Shown here: piece after piece, positions 25,390-34,174 of the stretch
How positions within the stretch are numbered: position 1 is the stretch's first letter
Layout: each line of letters opens with the position of its first letter
From: Mangrovivirga cuniculi
GTDB lineage: Bacteria > Bacteroidota > Bacteroidia > Cytophagales > Cyclobacteriaceae
Direction: 5' to 3'
Assembly (NCBI RefSeq): GCF_005166025.1
Contig: NZ_CP028923.1
Span: forward strand, 3,350,001-3,414,000
Length of the DNA: 64,000 nucleotides
Notes under the pieces: generated by a model
What the model was told of the DNA's origin: nothing
Databases searched by the model: none
The model's input: only the letters and a program-made list of their open reading frames with translations
Position numbers and translations under genes: made by a program

Positions 25390-26967
25390 TTAATAACCCG
25401 GATTTTGTTCCAAATTAGGATTAGCAGCTATATCAGAAGCCGGAATAGGAAAAAGAAGATATTTATTATCAGTTGCTCTTCCCTCCTGAATTCCACCTTT
25501 CCATGGCCACACATAATCCGCAGATGTAAACACTCCGAACCTTATTAAATCAGTTCTTCTATGGCACTCCCAGGCTAATTCTCTGGCTCTTTCATCAAGA
25601 ATAAAATCTAATGTTAGTCCGTCCTGAGCAATATTACCAGAAGCGTCCCCGTAAGCTCTTTCTCTTAGTGCATTCACATACCCAAGAGCTTCAGATGTAG
25701 TTCCACCTGATCCACCTCTTAAAACAGCTTCTGCATACATTAAGTAGATATCAGCTAAACGGAAAATCGGGAAATCTGTATCCGTAAAAGTCAGGTCAGA
25801 TCCAGGTTGACCGCCAGATGTAATATTCTTCCATTTAGAAACGGCATAACCATCTGTAAAGGTACTAAGGTCTGCTATTTCAAGCGACTGACCCTCAGTA
25901 AAGAATAATGCTCTGGAATCAGAATCGCCAGATATATCATCAAACTTATTTACGAATGCAGAAGTTGTTCTCAGTCCGGCCCAACCTCCGTCGATTCCAA
26001 AAGCAGAAGCACTCATATCACCTCCTACGGCAGCATGAATTATAAAAGTCGTACCACCAAAAGATTGAGTATTTTGGCCATCAAAAGCTACTCTGAAAAT
26101 AAATTCACCAACATCCTGGTTGTCAGCAAGAAACATTTCCTGAAAATCAGGATGCAAGGTATAACCTGCATTAATTACTTTATTACAATAAGTAATACAC
26201 TCAGTATACATACCAGTACCTGTGTAAACTTCTGCATTTAGGTATAGTTTAGCAAGTAAAGACCATACCGCAGCTCTGTCAGCTCTGGCAAATTCATTTG
26301 ACATTGGTGCGATCATTTGCTCCTCGATTGCTAGAAGCTCTGATTCAACATATTCAAAAACCTCTTCTCTTGATGCTTGTCTTGGAAGGAAAGCTCCAAC
26401 ATTATCTTCTTCTGTTACAAATGGAATGTCTCCGAAAAGATCAAGTGCATGCCAGTAACTTAACGCTCTTAAGAATCGTGCTTCCGCTCTGAAATTAGCA
26501 ATAGTTTCTACATCAGTAATACCTCTTTCAGCAAGTTTATCAGTAGAAGATTGTCTCAAAAATTCATTAATCAAAACTATTTGATAATAAATACGAGAGT
26601 ACATTCCTCTGATAAATACATCATTTGCACCCCAATCATGATTGTGAAAATCTTTTATTGTCTGATCATTCCATGCAATTACAGCTTCATCAGTAGTTAA
26701 TTCCTGATGGTAATAATACTGTCTCAGATAAGATGAAAACCCTTCATCTATACCAGCAATATCTCCTTGTCCCGCAGGACCTTGCTGACCAGTAAGTGCT
26801 AACCCCCCATAGATCTTAGCTAAGACCTGCTTGTAGGATTCTACATCTGTAAAAACCGTTTCTGCAGTTTCTTCGTCCGGATCTATCGGCACTACATTCA
26901 GGTCGTCTACACAAGAAGTCATATAGACAACCAACCCGATAAATAATATAAATATATTTTTTTTCAT
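25390..26967 (-). CDS. SusD/RagB family nutrient-binding outer membrane lipoprotein
   Basis: A 525-residue SusD homologue, the surface lid of the TonB-dependent SusC channel. Seen: lipoprotein signal FILFIGLVVYMTSCVDD, the N-terminal TPR-like SusD part (about 50-260, with FRAEARFLRALSYWHALDLFGDIPF at about 160), and the C-terminal SusD domain ending in a conserved (RELAWECHRRTDLIRFG ... LLFPIP..NPNLEQNPGY) block typical of the family. It is followed by susE with a one-base stop-start overlap (TAATG) or 20 bases depending on the susE start. The ligand is inferred from neighbouring glucan genes only. Confidence 0.95.
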   Translation of the reverse strand: MKKNIFILFIGLVVYMTSCVDDLNVVPIDPDEETAETVFTDVESYKQVLAKIYGGLALTGQQGPAGQGDIAGIDEGFSSYLRQYYYHQELTTDEAVIAWNDQTIKDFHNHDWGANDVFIRGMYSRIYYQIVLINEFLRQSSTDKLAERGITDVETIANFRAEARFLRALSYWHALDLFGDIPFVTEEDNVGAFLPRQASREEVFEYVESELLAIEEQMIAPMSNEFARADRAAVWSLLAKLYLNAEVYTGTGMYTECITYCNKVINAGYTLHPDFQEMFLADNQDVGEFIFRVAFDGQNTQSFGGTTFIIHAAVGGDMSASAFGIDGGWAGLRTTSAFVNKFDDISGDSDSRALFFTEGQSLEIADLSTFTDGYAVSKWKNITSGGQPGSDLTFTDTDFPIFRLADIYLMYAEAVLRGGSGGTTSEALGYVNALRERAYGDASGNIAQDGLTLDFILDERARELAWECHRRTDLIRFGVFTSADYVWPWKGGIQEGRATDNKYLLFPIPASDIAANPNLEQNPGY

Positions 26968-26993
26968 TGTCTTAGTATTTAATGTCTCTACAA

Positions 26994-29975
26994 TTATAAG
27001 TTCACACCTATTCCAATTAAGAATGTTCTTGGTCTAGGATAGAAATTATTATCTATACCACCATCAACTTCCGGATCTAATCCAGAGTATTTCGTTATTA
27101 CAAACGCATTTTGTACAGTGAAATTAGCATACATTCCTAACTTATCAGAAATTAAATTCCCGAAGTCATAGCTCAAAGTCATGTTATCCATTCTGAAGAA
27201 TGAAGCATCTTCAAGATAGAACGATGATAAATATTGAGGCTGTAAAAATCCAGATTCATAAAAATAAGGGGATACATTATTCAGATATCCTGTAGAATTG
27301 TAAACATTAGCTAATTGCCCATATTGCGAAGCTACGTTGTTATAAACGTGGTTTCCAATATTCATTCTGGCATTAAAAGAGAATGTTAGATTTTTATAAT
27401 TAAGCATTGAACTGAATCCAAAGTATGCGTCAGGCGCAGGATCTTCACGTCTGATTCGATCCAGGTCATTTATTATTCCATCACCATTTTGGTCAACATA
27501 TAGCCCCTCGATTGGAACTCCGCTATTATTGTAAACTTGCTCGTAAACGAAGAATGTATTTCTAGGGTGCCCTGTACTGTGAATTTGGACAGTATTTCCT
27601 ACACCTCCTCCTATACCACCAACAAACACTCCTAAATAATCAGGATTATCTACTGCGGTCAGGTTAGTGATTTCATTATCATTATAGGTAAAATTCACAC
27701 CAGCGTCCCATCTGAATTTCCCAGTGTTAACTACCACTGCATTCACAGCTAGTTCCACACCACGGTTTTCCAGACTACCAATGTTTGTTAAAAGTTCATT
27801 AGTGAAATTTGTTCCCTGAGGAATTGGAATACTATTTAACAGGTCGGTACTTTCTTTATAATAAAAATCAAGGCTACCGGTAATTCTGTCTTCCAGGAAT
27901 CCAAAGTCAATACCCGCATTCCAGGTTGCTGTTTCTTCCCATTTCAGATTTGCATCATATCCTTCAAACCTGGTAGTCCTATAAAATTCATTACCTAATT
28001 GATATCTTGCTCGGGGCCCACTGGTTGTCACACGTGCAAGGGCTGGGTATCGCGATAACACATTCTGCTGTCCGATCTCACCGTAACCTAATCTCAATTT
28101 TAATTGTGAGATGGTTTCATTGTCAACAAGGAAATCTTCCTGATCGATTTTCCATGCAAAAGCTCCTGAAAGGAAATTACCCCATCTGTTTTCTTCGCTA
28201 AAACGAGAAGATCCATCTCTACGATAAGTAGCTGTAAAAACATATCTGTCTTTTAATGTATAATTTAAACGGCCATAAAAAGAGATAAGAAATGCTTCAC
28301 TTTTATCAATCCTTAGTGAATCTTTTACATTTTCTTCTGTAGCATCATATACAGTATTTGAGTTTTCATTGTAGAAATGCTGGTAAGAATAACCACCAAG
28401 AACTTCTATTTTACTGTCAATCGACTCTAAATCTTTTGTATAGTTCAGGTAAAACTCCAGGATTTCATCCCTTGTTTCTCCTTCATAGTTATTAGTCGTT
28501 CCATTTCCGAATTCGTCATCTATCGCATAACTCGCATCCGCTGAAACAAATTCTGTACCATCTGTCTTAGATCTGTCTAAACCAAGATTTAAATTAGCTT
28601 TTAATTCCGGTAAAAAATGGAATTTATAAGTAATATTCGCATTTGTTGTAATGCGGTTTACAGCTGCTGAGTTATTAGTTTGCTCAAGTAATGCAACTGG
28701 GTTAGTTGGTGCAATAGTAATTGGACGAGATGGATTTGAAGGCTGTTGCCAGTAGTAATAACCTCCCCACTGTCCATCAGAAACTCTAACAGGTTGAGTC
28801 GGATCAAATGTTACAGCAGATCCAATAGCACCTTGATTAGCAAATCTATTATCTACCCAAGAGCTTTTAAAGTTAATATCAAATTTCAAATGATCATCTA
28901 ATAAAGAAGGATCGAAATTTGCACCAATGGCTTTTCTTTCAAAATTAGAAGTTCTTAAAATACCATCCTGGTTAGAATAATTAAAAGAAAGCCTGAATGG
29001 TGTATCAAATTTGGAACCTGATAATGAAACATTGTGTTCTGTTCCGATAGCAGTATCATAAATTTCATCCTGCCAGTCAGTATTTTCATTTCCTAATAAA
29101 TCCAATGCATCATCCGGAATATTACCAAACGACACCTGGTTATTTATCAATTCTCTGTATTCATCCGAAGATAATACATCAGCAGTATTTGGAACTGTAT
29201 AAATTGATACGTTACCATCATAAGAGATACTTAATGGAGCATCCTTTCCACCACTTTTAGTAGTGATCATAATAACTCCGTTTGCTGCTCTTGATCCGTA
29301 AATCGCAGCAGCTGAAGCATCCTTTAGAACTGTAAATGATTCAATGTCATTCGGGTTAATTGTACTTAACGGGTTTCTCATCCCGGCAATACCCGATTCT
29401 CCTAATGGAACACCATCGACAACGATCAATGGATCATTACTTGCTGATAGCGAAGAACCACCACGAATTCTGATAGTTGAACCAGACCCTGGTGCACCAC
29501 CGTTGGTAGTAACCTGAACACCAGGAAGTCTACCTACAATAAGATCCTGAGGCGAAACCATCGCTCCTTTATTAAAATCTTCTTCCTCTATAGCGCCCAC
29601 GGAACCAGTCACGTCTTCCTTTTCCTGAGTACCATAACCAATTACAACTACTTCAGACAAAGATTGGATATCTTCAGCCAAAGTCATATCAATAGTAGTT
29701 CTGCCATTTACCGGCACTTCTTCTTTTACAAATCCTATTGATGAAAATACAAGAATGGCATCACCTGGTAGAGTTACCGAATAATTACCATTAACGTCTG
29801 TCACTGCTCCATTATTTGTCCCCTTTTCGATGACATTCACTGCAGGCAAAGGCTGACCGTTAAAATCAGTTACTGTACCTGAAACAGTAATGGATTGTGC
29901 TTGAATGGTAGTAAAAGACATTAAGCCAATTACAACAATTGCGAAGCACGTTAACTTTTGATAAAGCTGCTTCAT
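26994..29975 (-). CDS. SusC/RagA family TonB-linked outer membrane protein
   Basis: A 993-residue TonB-dependent transporter. Seen: signal peptide ending at TIQAQS, a CarboxypepD_reg-like domain (VSGTVTDFNGQPLPAVNVIE, about residues 28-110), the SusC signature SEVVVIGYGTQEKEDVTGSV (about 107), a plug domain with IRIRGGSSLSASNDPLIVVDG (about 168), and a 22-strand barrel ending in a hydrophobic terminus (RTFLIGIGVNL). It is first in the susCDE operon and imports oligosaccharides with energy from TonB. Alpha-glucan specificity is inferred from the SusE modules and from pullulanase/trehalase genes about 6-10 kb away, not from the sequence of this protein. Confidence 0.95.
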   Translation of the reverse strand: MKQLYQKLTCFAIVVIGLMSFTTIQAQSITVSGTVTDFNGQPLPAVNVIEKGTNNGAVTDVNGNYSVTLPGDAILVFSSIGFVKEEVPVNGRTTIDMTLAEDIQSLSEVVVIGYGTQEKEDVTGSVGAIEEEDFNKGAMVSPQDLIVGRLPGVQVTTNGGAPGSGSTIRIRGGSSLSASNDPLIVVDGVPLGESGIAGMRNPLSTINPNDIESFTVLKDASAAAIYGSRAANGVIMITTKSGGKDAPLSISYDGNVSIYTVPNTADVLSSDEYRELINNQVSFGNIPDDALDLLGNENTDWQDEIYDTAIGTEHNVSLSGSKFDTPFRLSFNYSNQDGILRTSNFERKAIGANFDPSLLDDHLKFDINFKSSWVDNRFANQGAIGSAVTFDPTQPVRVSDGQWGGYYYWQQPSNPSRPITIAPTNPVALLEQTNNSAAVNRITTNANITYKFHFLPELKANLNLGLDRSKTDGTEFVSADASYAIDDEFGNGTTNNYEGETRDEILEFYLNYTKDLESIDSKIEVLGGYSYQHFYNENSNTVYDATEENVKDSLRIDKSEAFLISFYGRLNYTLKDRYVFTATYRRDGSSRFSEENRWGNFLSGAFAWKIDQEDFLVDNETISQLKLRLGYGEIGQQNVLSRYPALARVTTSGPRARYQLGNEFYRTTRFEGYDANLKWEETATWNAGIDFGFLEDRITGSLDFYYKESTDLLNSIPIPQGTNFTNELLTNIGSLENRGVELAVNAVVVNTGKFRWDAGVNFTYNDNEITNLTAVDNPDYLGVFVGGIGGGVGNTVQIHSTGHPRNTFFVYEQVYNNSGVPIEGLYVDQNGDGIINDLDRIRREDPAPDAYFGFSSMLNYKNLTFSFNARMNIGNHVYNNVASQYGQLANVYNSTGYLNNVSPYFYESGFLQPQYLSSFYLEDASFFRMDNMTLSYDFGNLISDKLGMYANFTVQNAFVITKYSGLDPEVDGGIDNNFYPRPRTFLIGIGVNL

Positions 29976-30129
29976 AGATTATGTTTATTTAGGTTATCAG
30001 TTAAAAACACGTATAAATTAATTTTTCTTATTAAAACAGATATTTATCTATCTATAATTCCAGTTTTTCTAAAATGCTTATCAAAAATTGAAAAATTTCT
30101 AATAAATAAAGCTCCAGACACATACTTCT

Positions 30130-30144
30130 CGAAAACGTTTGCAA
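30130..30144 (-). promoter_or_regulatory. LacI-family-like operator upstream of susC, site 1
   Basis: CGAAAACGTTTGCAA, a near-palindrome centred on CG, fits the general LacI/GalR operator pattern and matches the pckA site at 13 of 15 positions. It is 155 bases before the susC start. Confidence 0.4.
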
Positions 30145-30178
30145 TTAAAATATTCTTGAAAAAAGGCCTCTAAAGCTT

Positions 30179-30193
30179 CTGAAAACGGTTTTT
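30179..30193 (-). promoter_or_regulatory. LacI-family-like operator upstream of susC, site 2
   Basis: CTGAAAACGGTTTTT has the same GAAAACG core with weaker right arm. Its centre is 50 bases from site 1, close to five helical turns, so both would lie on the same face of the DNA. Confidence 0.3.
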
Positions 30194-30335
30194 TTATGTG
30201 ATTCTTGATAAGCATCTATACCAATTATAAATAAATCTATCTCCTAAAAACAAAGATTATTTTACTTTTTTTAACAATTACGAAACACAAATAGCATATT
30301 GTTAACAATTACATTAAATAAAATATTTAATTTTC

Positions 30336-31343
30336 ATGAAAGCTATTGAAATACAAACAGTTAACTCAAAAGAAATACAACTTGTTTCGAAAACGATTCC
30401 GGAAACTTCAGAAGATGAAATTTTAATTAAAGGACTTGCTGCAGCTTTAAATCACCGGGATGAATATATCCGTGAAGGTTTATATCCAGGAATTAAAGAT
30501 GGAGTAACCCTGGGGTCTGATCTTTGCGGAATTGTCATTGAAGCAAAAAAAGACAATAGCCTGATTAATAAACGTGTGATCGTTAACCCTAACCGTCAAT
30601 GGGGAGATTCAGAAAAGGTTCAGTCAAAAGATTTTCATATCATGGGATTGCCACATAACGGTGCTTTAGCTGAATATTGTAAAGTTCCAGCAGATAAGAT
30701 TTTTCCTGCTCCTGATTTTTTAACCGATGAGGAATGTGCTGCTTTACCTTTAGGTGGGTTAACAGCATACAGAGCTCTGTTCTATCATGGGAAAGCCGAA
30801 AAAGGACAGAAAGTATTGATCACAGGAATTGGCGGAGGAGTAGCACAATTTGCCTGCCAATTTGCTATCGCACTGGGATGTGAAGTATATGTTACTTCCA
30901 GTAGTGAACAGAAAGCTAAAAAAATGATAGATCTTGGAGCCAAACAGTCTTTTAATTACAAAGAAGAAAACTGGCATAAAGAACTGGTTAAAGAAACGAA
31001 TGGTGGTGTAGACCTGGTAATTGATTCTGCAGGTGGTGAACAAATGAATAAATATATAAAGGCCACTAAACCGGGAGGGAAAATTGTATTTTACGGGGCC
31101 AGCGCAGGTAAAACCAATAAATTTGACCTCCATTCAGCATTCTGGAAACAACTAACCATCCAGGGATCAACCATGGGTAGTGACAATGAATTTGAGAAAA
31201 TGCTCGATTTTGTAAACAAACACCAGATACACCCGATTATAGATAGTGAAGGCTTCAATCTCGACAATGCCATAGAAGCCTTCGATAAAATGAAGTCCGG
31301 AAAGCAATTCGGCAAATTAGTGATTAACTTAAAAGAAAATTAA
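30336..31343 (+). CDS. Zinc-binding-type alcohol dehydrogenase / quinone oxidoreductase family (MDR)
   Basis: A 335-residue medium-chain dehydrogenase/reductase. Seen: N-terminal GroES-like part with ALNHRDEYIREGLYPG (about 37) and GSDLCGIVIEA, then a Rossmann fold with LITGIGGGVAQFACQFAIALG (GxGGVxxxA-type NADPH site, about residue 165). It lacks the structural-zinc four-cysteine lobe of true zinc alcohol dehydrogenases, so it is more likely an NADPH-dependent quinone/enone reductase. Substrate unknown. Its stop overlaps by four bases the stop of the convergent TPR gene. Confidence 0.82.
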   Translation: MKAIEIQTVNSKEIQLVSKTIPETSEDEILIKGLAAALNHRDEYIREGLYPGIKDGVTLGSDLCGIVIEAKKDNSLINKRVIVNPNRQWGDSEKVQSKDFHIMGLPHNGALAEYCKVPADKIFPAPDFLTDEECAALPLGGLTAYRALFYHGKAEKGQKVLITGIGGGVAQFACQFAIALGCEVYVTSSSEQKAKKMIDLGAKQSFNYKEENWHKELVKETNGGVDLVIDSAGGEQMNKYIKATKPGGKIVFYGASAGKTNKFDLHSAFWKQLTIQGSTMGSDNEFEKMLDFVNKHQIHPIIDSEGFNLDNAIEAFDKMKSGKQFGKLVINLKEN

Positions 31344-31660
31344 TCCTGATCGAACTGCCAGTTAGTATATGCATTGCGCAATTCGGCCAGAGTTTTAAGA
31401 TCTCCCTGTATTTGGGCCAGTTTTATGCCCTCTTCGAAGATCTCAGAAGTTCTGTCCGGATCAGTATCCATAAAAAAATGTGCTGCATGATAATACGTTG
31501 GCAGATACTCAGGAAATGTTTTTAGAAGCTTAACGAAATATTCTTCGGCTTCGGCACGATTTTCATCCAAATACTCGAGTGCCAATGCATAGTAGTTAAA
31601 TGGATCGGAAGAATCTTCTTTAATATAGGTTTTCAGCAACTCTATGCGTTGTTTATTCAT
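31340..31660 (-). CDS. Small tetratricopeptide-repeat protein
   Basis: 106 residues from the ATG at 31660. The open frame extends upstream but that part would overlap the divergent etfB start and has no protein-like features, so the inner ATG is chosen. Seen: two to three TPR-like helix pairs, e.g. DPFNYYALALEYLDENRAEA followed by YFVKLLKTFPEYLPTYYHAA, giving the WxxxA/Y-A pattern of TPRs. TPRs mediate protein-protein contact; the partner is unknown. Divergent from etfBA. Confidence 0.72.
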   Translation of the reverse strand: MNKQRIELLKTYIKEDSSDPFNYYALALEYLDENRAEAEEYFVKLLKTFPEYLPTYYHAAHFFMDTDPDRTSEIFEEGIKLAQIQGDLKTLAELRNAYTNWQFDQD

Positions 31661-31745
31661 GGTTTTAAGTTTTATTATAACGTTTGAATGAGTATATTCG
31701 TGCGAAAATAGTATGTATTCATAACAAATTTTATTCTGTATAAAT

Positions 31746-32483
31746 ATGAAAATACTGGTTTGTATAACACACGTACCCGATACAACTTCAAAAATCAGTT
31801 TTACTGATAACAATACCAAATTTGATTCATCGGGGGTGCAATATATCATCGGACCATATGATGATTATGCACTGGCTAGAGCAGTTGAACTGAAAGAATC
31901 TAACGGAGCAACTGTTACTGTATTAAATGTTGGAACTTCTGAAACAGAACCAACAATCAGAAAAGCATTAGCAATTGGTGCTGATGATGCGATCAGAGTT
32001 GATGCATTCCCTGAGAATGGTCATTTCGTAGCTGAGCAAATTGCACATATTGCAAAAGAAAACAATTACGATCTTATTCTTATGGGTCGTGAGTCGATTG
32101 ATTATAATGGTGGTGCTGTTCACGGCATGGTTGGTGAAATGCTGGGATTACCTTCATTATCTCCGGTGATGACTCTTGACATCGAAGGCAATACTGCTAA
32201 GATGACCAGAGAGATCGAAGGCGGTAAGGAGTATGTCGAAGCAGATCTTCCTTTCGTTGCTGGTTGCCAGGAGCCTATCGCAGAGTGGAAAATCCCTAAC
32301 ATGCGAGGTATCATGACAGCTAGAACTAAACCACTTAACGTAGTTGAGGCTGTGGACACCACGGAGAAAACAGAACTTAAAAACTACGAGCTTCCACCTG
32401 AGAAAGGTGATTGCAAGATGGTAGATCCTGACAATGTAGAAGAGTTAGTTGATCTATTAAAAAACGAAGCTAAAGTACTTTAA
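31746..32483 (+). CDS. etfB: Electron transfer flavoprotein, beta subunit
   Basis: A 245-residue EtfB/FixA. With EtfA it forms the ETF dimer that accepts electrons from acyl-CoA dehydrogenases and passes them to the quinone pool. Seen: MKILVCITHVPDTTSKISF at the N-terminus, the family region DDYALARAVELKE (about residue 40), the AMP-binding area GRESIDYNGGAVHGMVGEML near residue 118, and the recognition-loop region MTREIEGGKEYVEADLP. Followed by etfA after 21 bases. Confidence 0.95.
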   Translation: MKILVCITHVPDTTSKISFTDNNTKFDSSGVQYIIGPYDDYALARAVELKESNGATVTVLNVGTSETEPTIRKALAIGADDAIRVDAFPENGHFVAEQIAHIAKENNYDLILMGRESIDYNGGAVHGMVGEMLGLPSLSPVMTLDIEGNTAKMTREIEGGKEYVEADLPFVAGCQEPIAEWKIPNMRGIMTARTKPLNVVEAVDTTEKTELKNYELPPEKGDCKMVDPDNVEELVDLLKNEAKVL

Positions 32484-32504
32484 TCAATCAAAAGAGAATT
32501 AATT

Positions 32505-33464
32505 ATGTCATCTATATTAGTATTTGCAGAAAGTACAGACGGAAAATTCAAAAAGACATCCAGGGAAGCGGTAAGTTATGCTGCTGAAATGGGAGGTGAT
32601 GTTACTGCCGTTGCTTTTGGAGATATTGAGCAGTCTGAACTTGAATCATTAGGAAACAATGGAGCCGGAAAAGTTTTACACGCCGGTGACGACAAATTAA
32701 ACCAGGGTGTGATCCAGGCTTACGCTACAGCTTTGGCTCAGGCAGTTGAGCAAACTGGTTCCGAGATCGTAGTGATGTCTAAATCATCTTTAGGTGATGC
32801 TATTGCTGCACGATTAGCAGCTAAAATTGGAGCTGCCCTTGCTGGGAACGTAGTCAGCCTTCCAGACACATCTAATGGTTTTGTAGTAAAAAGAAGTATC
32901 TACACTAACAAGGCCTTTGTTAACGTGGATATGAAAGAAGGTAAAAAAATCATTGCTGTTAAGAAAAATGCAGTAGCAATCAAAGAAGACGGTGGAAGTG
33001 CAACAGTTGAAAGCTTCTCTCCTGATCTTGGCGATTCTGATTTCGCTGTAAAAATCACAAAAACTGAAAAAGCTGAAGGAGACATCCTTCTTCCCGAGGC
33101 TGACCTTGTAGTTTCCGGTGGTAGAGGTCTTAAAGGACCTGAAAACTGGGATATGATTGAAGAACTTGCTGGTGAGCTTGGAGCAGCGACAGGATGTAGT
33201 AAACCTGTATCGGATATGGGATGGAGACCGCATCACGAACATGTCGGTCAAACAGGTGTAAAAGTCGCACCTTCCTTGTATATTGCGATAGGAATCAGTG
33301 GAGCTATTCAGCACCTTGCTGGTGTGAATGCTTCTAAAGTGCTGGTTGCCATAAACAAAGACCCGGAAGCACCTTTCTTCAAGGCCGCTGATTATGGTAT
33401 TGTCGGAGATGCTTTTGAGGTAGTACCAAAATTGATTGATGCTGTCAAAGCTTCTAATGACTAA
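32505..33464 (+). CDS. etfA: Electron transfer flavoprotein, alpha subunit
   Basis: A 319-residue EtfA/FixB holding the redox-active FAD. Seen: N-terminal domain starting ILVFAESTDGKFKKTS, and the C-terminal FAD domain with VVSGGRGLKGPENW (about residue 204), PVSDMGWRPHHEHVGQTG (about 240) and YIAIGISGAIQHLAGV (about 264), all hallmark ETF-alpha sequences. It forms an operon with etfB and probably the bifunctional nuclease gene 14 bases downstream. No acyl-CoA dehydrogenase is in the window. Confidence 0.96.
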   Translation: MSSILVFAESTDGKFKKTSREAVSYAAEMGGDVTAVAFGDIEQSELESLGNNGAGKVLHAGDDKLNQGVIQAYATALAQAVEQTGSEIVVMSKSSLGDAIAARLAAKIGAALAGNVVSLPDTSNGFVVKRSIYTNKAFVNVDMKEGKKIIAVKKNAVAIKEDGGSATVESFSPDLGDSDFAVKITKTEKAEGDILLPEADLVVSGGRGLKGPENWDMIEELAGELGAATGCSKPVSDMGWRPHHEHVGQTGVKVAPSLYIAIGISGAIQHLAGVNASKVLVAINKDPEAPFFKAADYGIVGDAFEVVPKLIDAVKASND

Positions 33465-33478
33465 ATAATCATATATCT

Positions 33479-34084
33479 GTGGATAATAGAATACGACTGG
33501 AAATACTTGGATTATCATCGAGTCAATCGCAAAGCGGCTCATTCGCACTTGTATTAGGTGAAGTTGGAGGCAACCGACGCCTTCCGATTATCATCGGAAT
33601 GCCAGAAGCTCAGGCTATTGCTATTGAAATTGAAAAGATAACTCCAAACAGGCCCATGACACACGACCTGTTTAAGTCGTTTGCCCATAGTTTTGATTTC
33701 TCTGTTGACTCAATTACCATCAGCGAATTAAAAGAGGGTGTATTCTATGCAAAAATTGTTTGTCGCAATGAATCAAAAGCAGTAGAAATTGACGCCAGGC
33801 CTTCTGATGCTATTGCTATCGGCCTACGCTTTGATGTCCCTATTTTTACCTATGAGCAAATCATGGAAGAGGCAGGTATCGAGCTAACCGAGGAAGCTGA
33901 TGAAGAAATGTCTGAAGCAAAAAAAGACAAAACTAAGTCTACTGCTGAAAAAAGCAAACCATTCACAGATCGTCTTAAGGATTTTTCAATGGACAAGCTA
34001 AAAGAGATGCTTGACAAGGCGCTATCAGACGAAAGTTATGAAGAAGCAGCCAAAATCCGCGACGAAATAAACAGAAGAAATTGA
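33479..34084 (+). CDS. Bifunctional nuclease family protein (DUF151) with UVR motif
   Basis: A 201-residue protein starting at a GTG (33479); no ATG is available upstream in frame. Seen: the BFN/DUF151 domain (about residues 1-140) with GGNRRLPIIIGMPEAQAIAIE and DARPSDAIAIGLRFDVPIF, and a C-terminal UvrB/UvrC motif (KLKEMLDKALSDESYEEAAK then IRDEINRR). Plant and bacterial relatives have RNase/DNase activity; the UVR motif suggests contact with repair or ClpC-type partners. It follows etfA by 14 bases and ends before a good terminator. Confidence 0.88.
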   Translation: MDNRIRLEILGLSSSQSQSGSFALVLGEVGGNRRLPIIIGMPEAQAIAIEIEKITPNRPMTHDLFKSFAHSFDFSVDSITISELKEGVFYAKIVCRNESKAVEIDARPSDAIAIGLRFDVPIFTYEQIMEEAGIELTEEADEEMSEAKKDKTKSTAEKSKPFTDRLKDFSMDKLKEMLDKALSDESYEEAAKIRDEINRRN

Positions 34085-34116
34085 TTGATAATCAATAAAT
34101 TTATAAACCTTTTGAC

Positions 34117-34150
34117 AAAAGCCTTTCCATCTTTGGAGAGGCTTTTTTAT
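34117..34150 (+). terminator. Terminator of the etfBA-nuclease operon
   Basis: AAAAGCCT...CC (34117-34127) pairs with GG..AGGCTTTT (34135-34146), followed by T. The T tract also contains TATTTTTG (34148-34155), which happens to match a -7 promoter box for the next gene. Confidence 0.75.
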
Positions 34151-34174
34151 TTTTGGCCAAATTTTTAATTTTTT

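Larger units (their letters stand above)
29976..30335. promoter_or_regulatory. Divergent control region between susC and an oxidoreductase gene
   Basis: 360 AT-rich bases without a gene. It holds two LacI-like sites whose CG centres are exactly 50 bases apart (30136/30137 and 30186/30187), and a direct repeat TTAACAATTAC near its right end (about 30269 and 30302). No exact TAnnTTTG box for susC was found; CAAAGATTA near 30250 is an imperfect minus-strand candidate. Confidence 0.45.

Noticed and set aside
30388-30402. Third LacI-like site (CGAAAACGATT core)
   Set aside because: It lies within the coding start of the oxidoreductase gene and lacks the right arm. It mainly shows that the core can occur by chance.
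32814-33548. Long open frame (about 244 codons) antisense to etfA
   Set aside because: It is the mirror of a highly conserved coding region, full of Phe/Cys/Ser/Tyr, with no domain.
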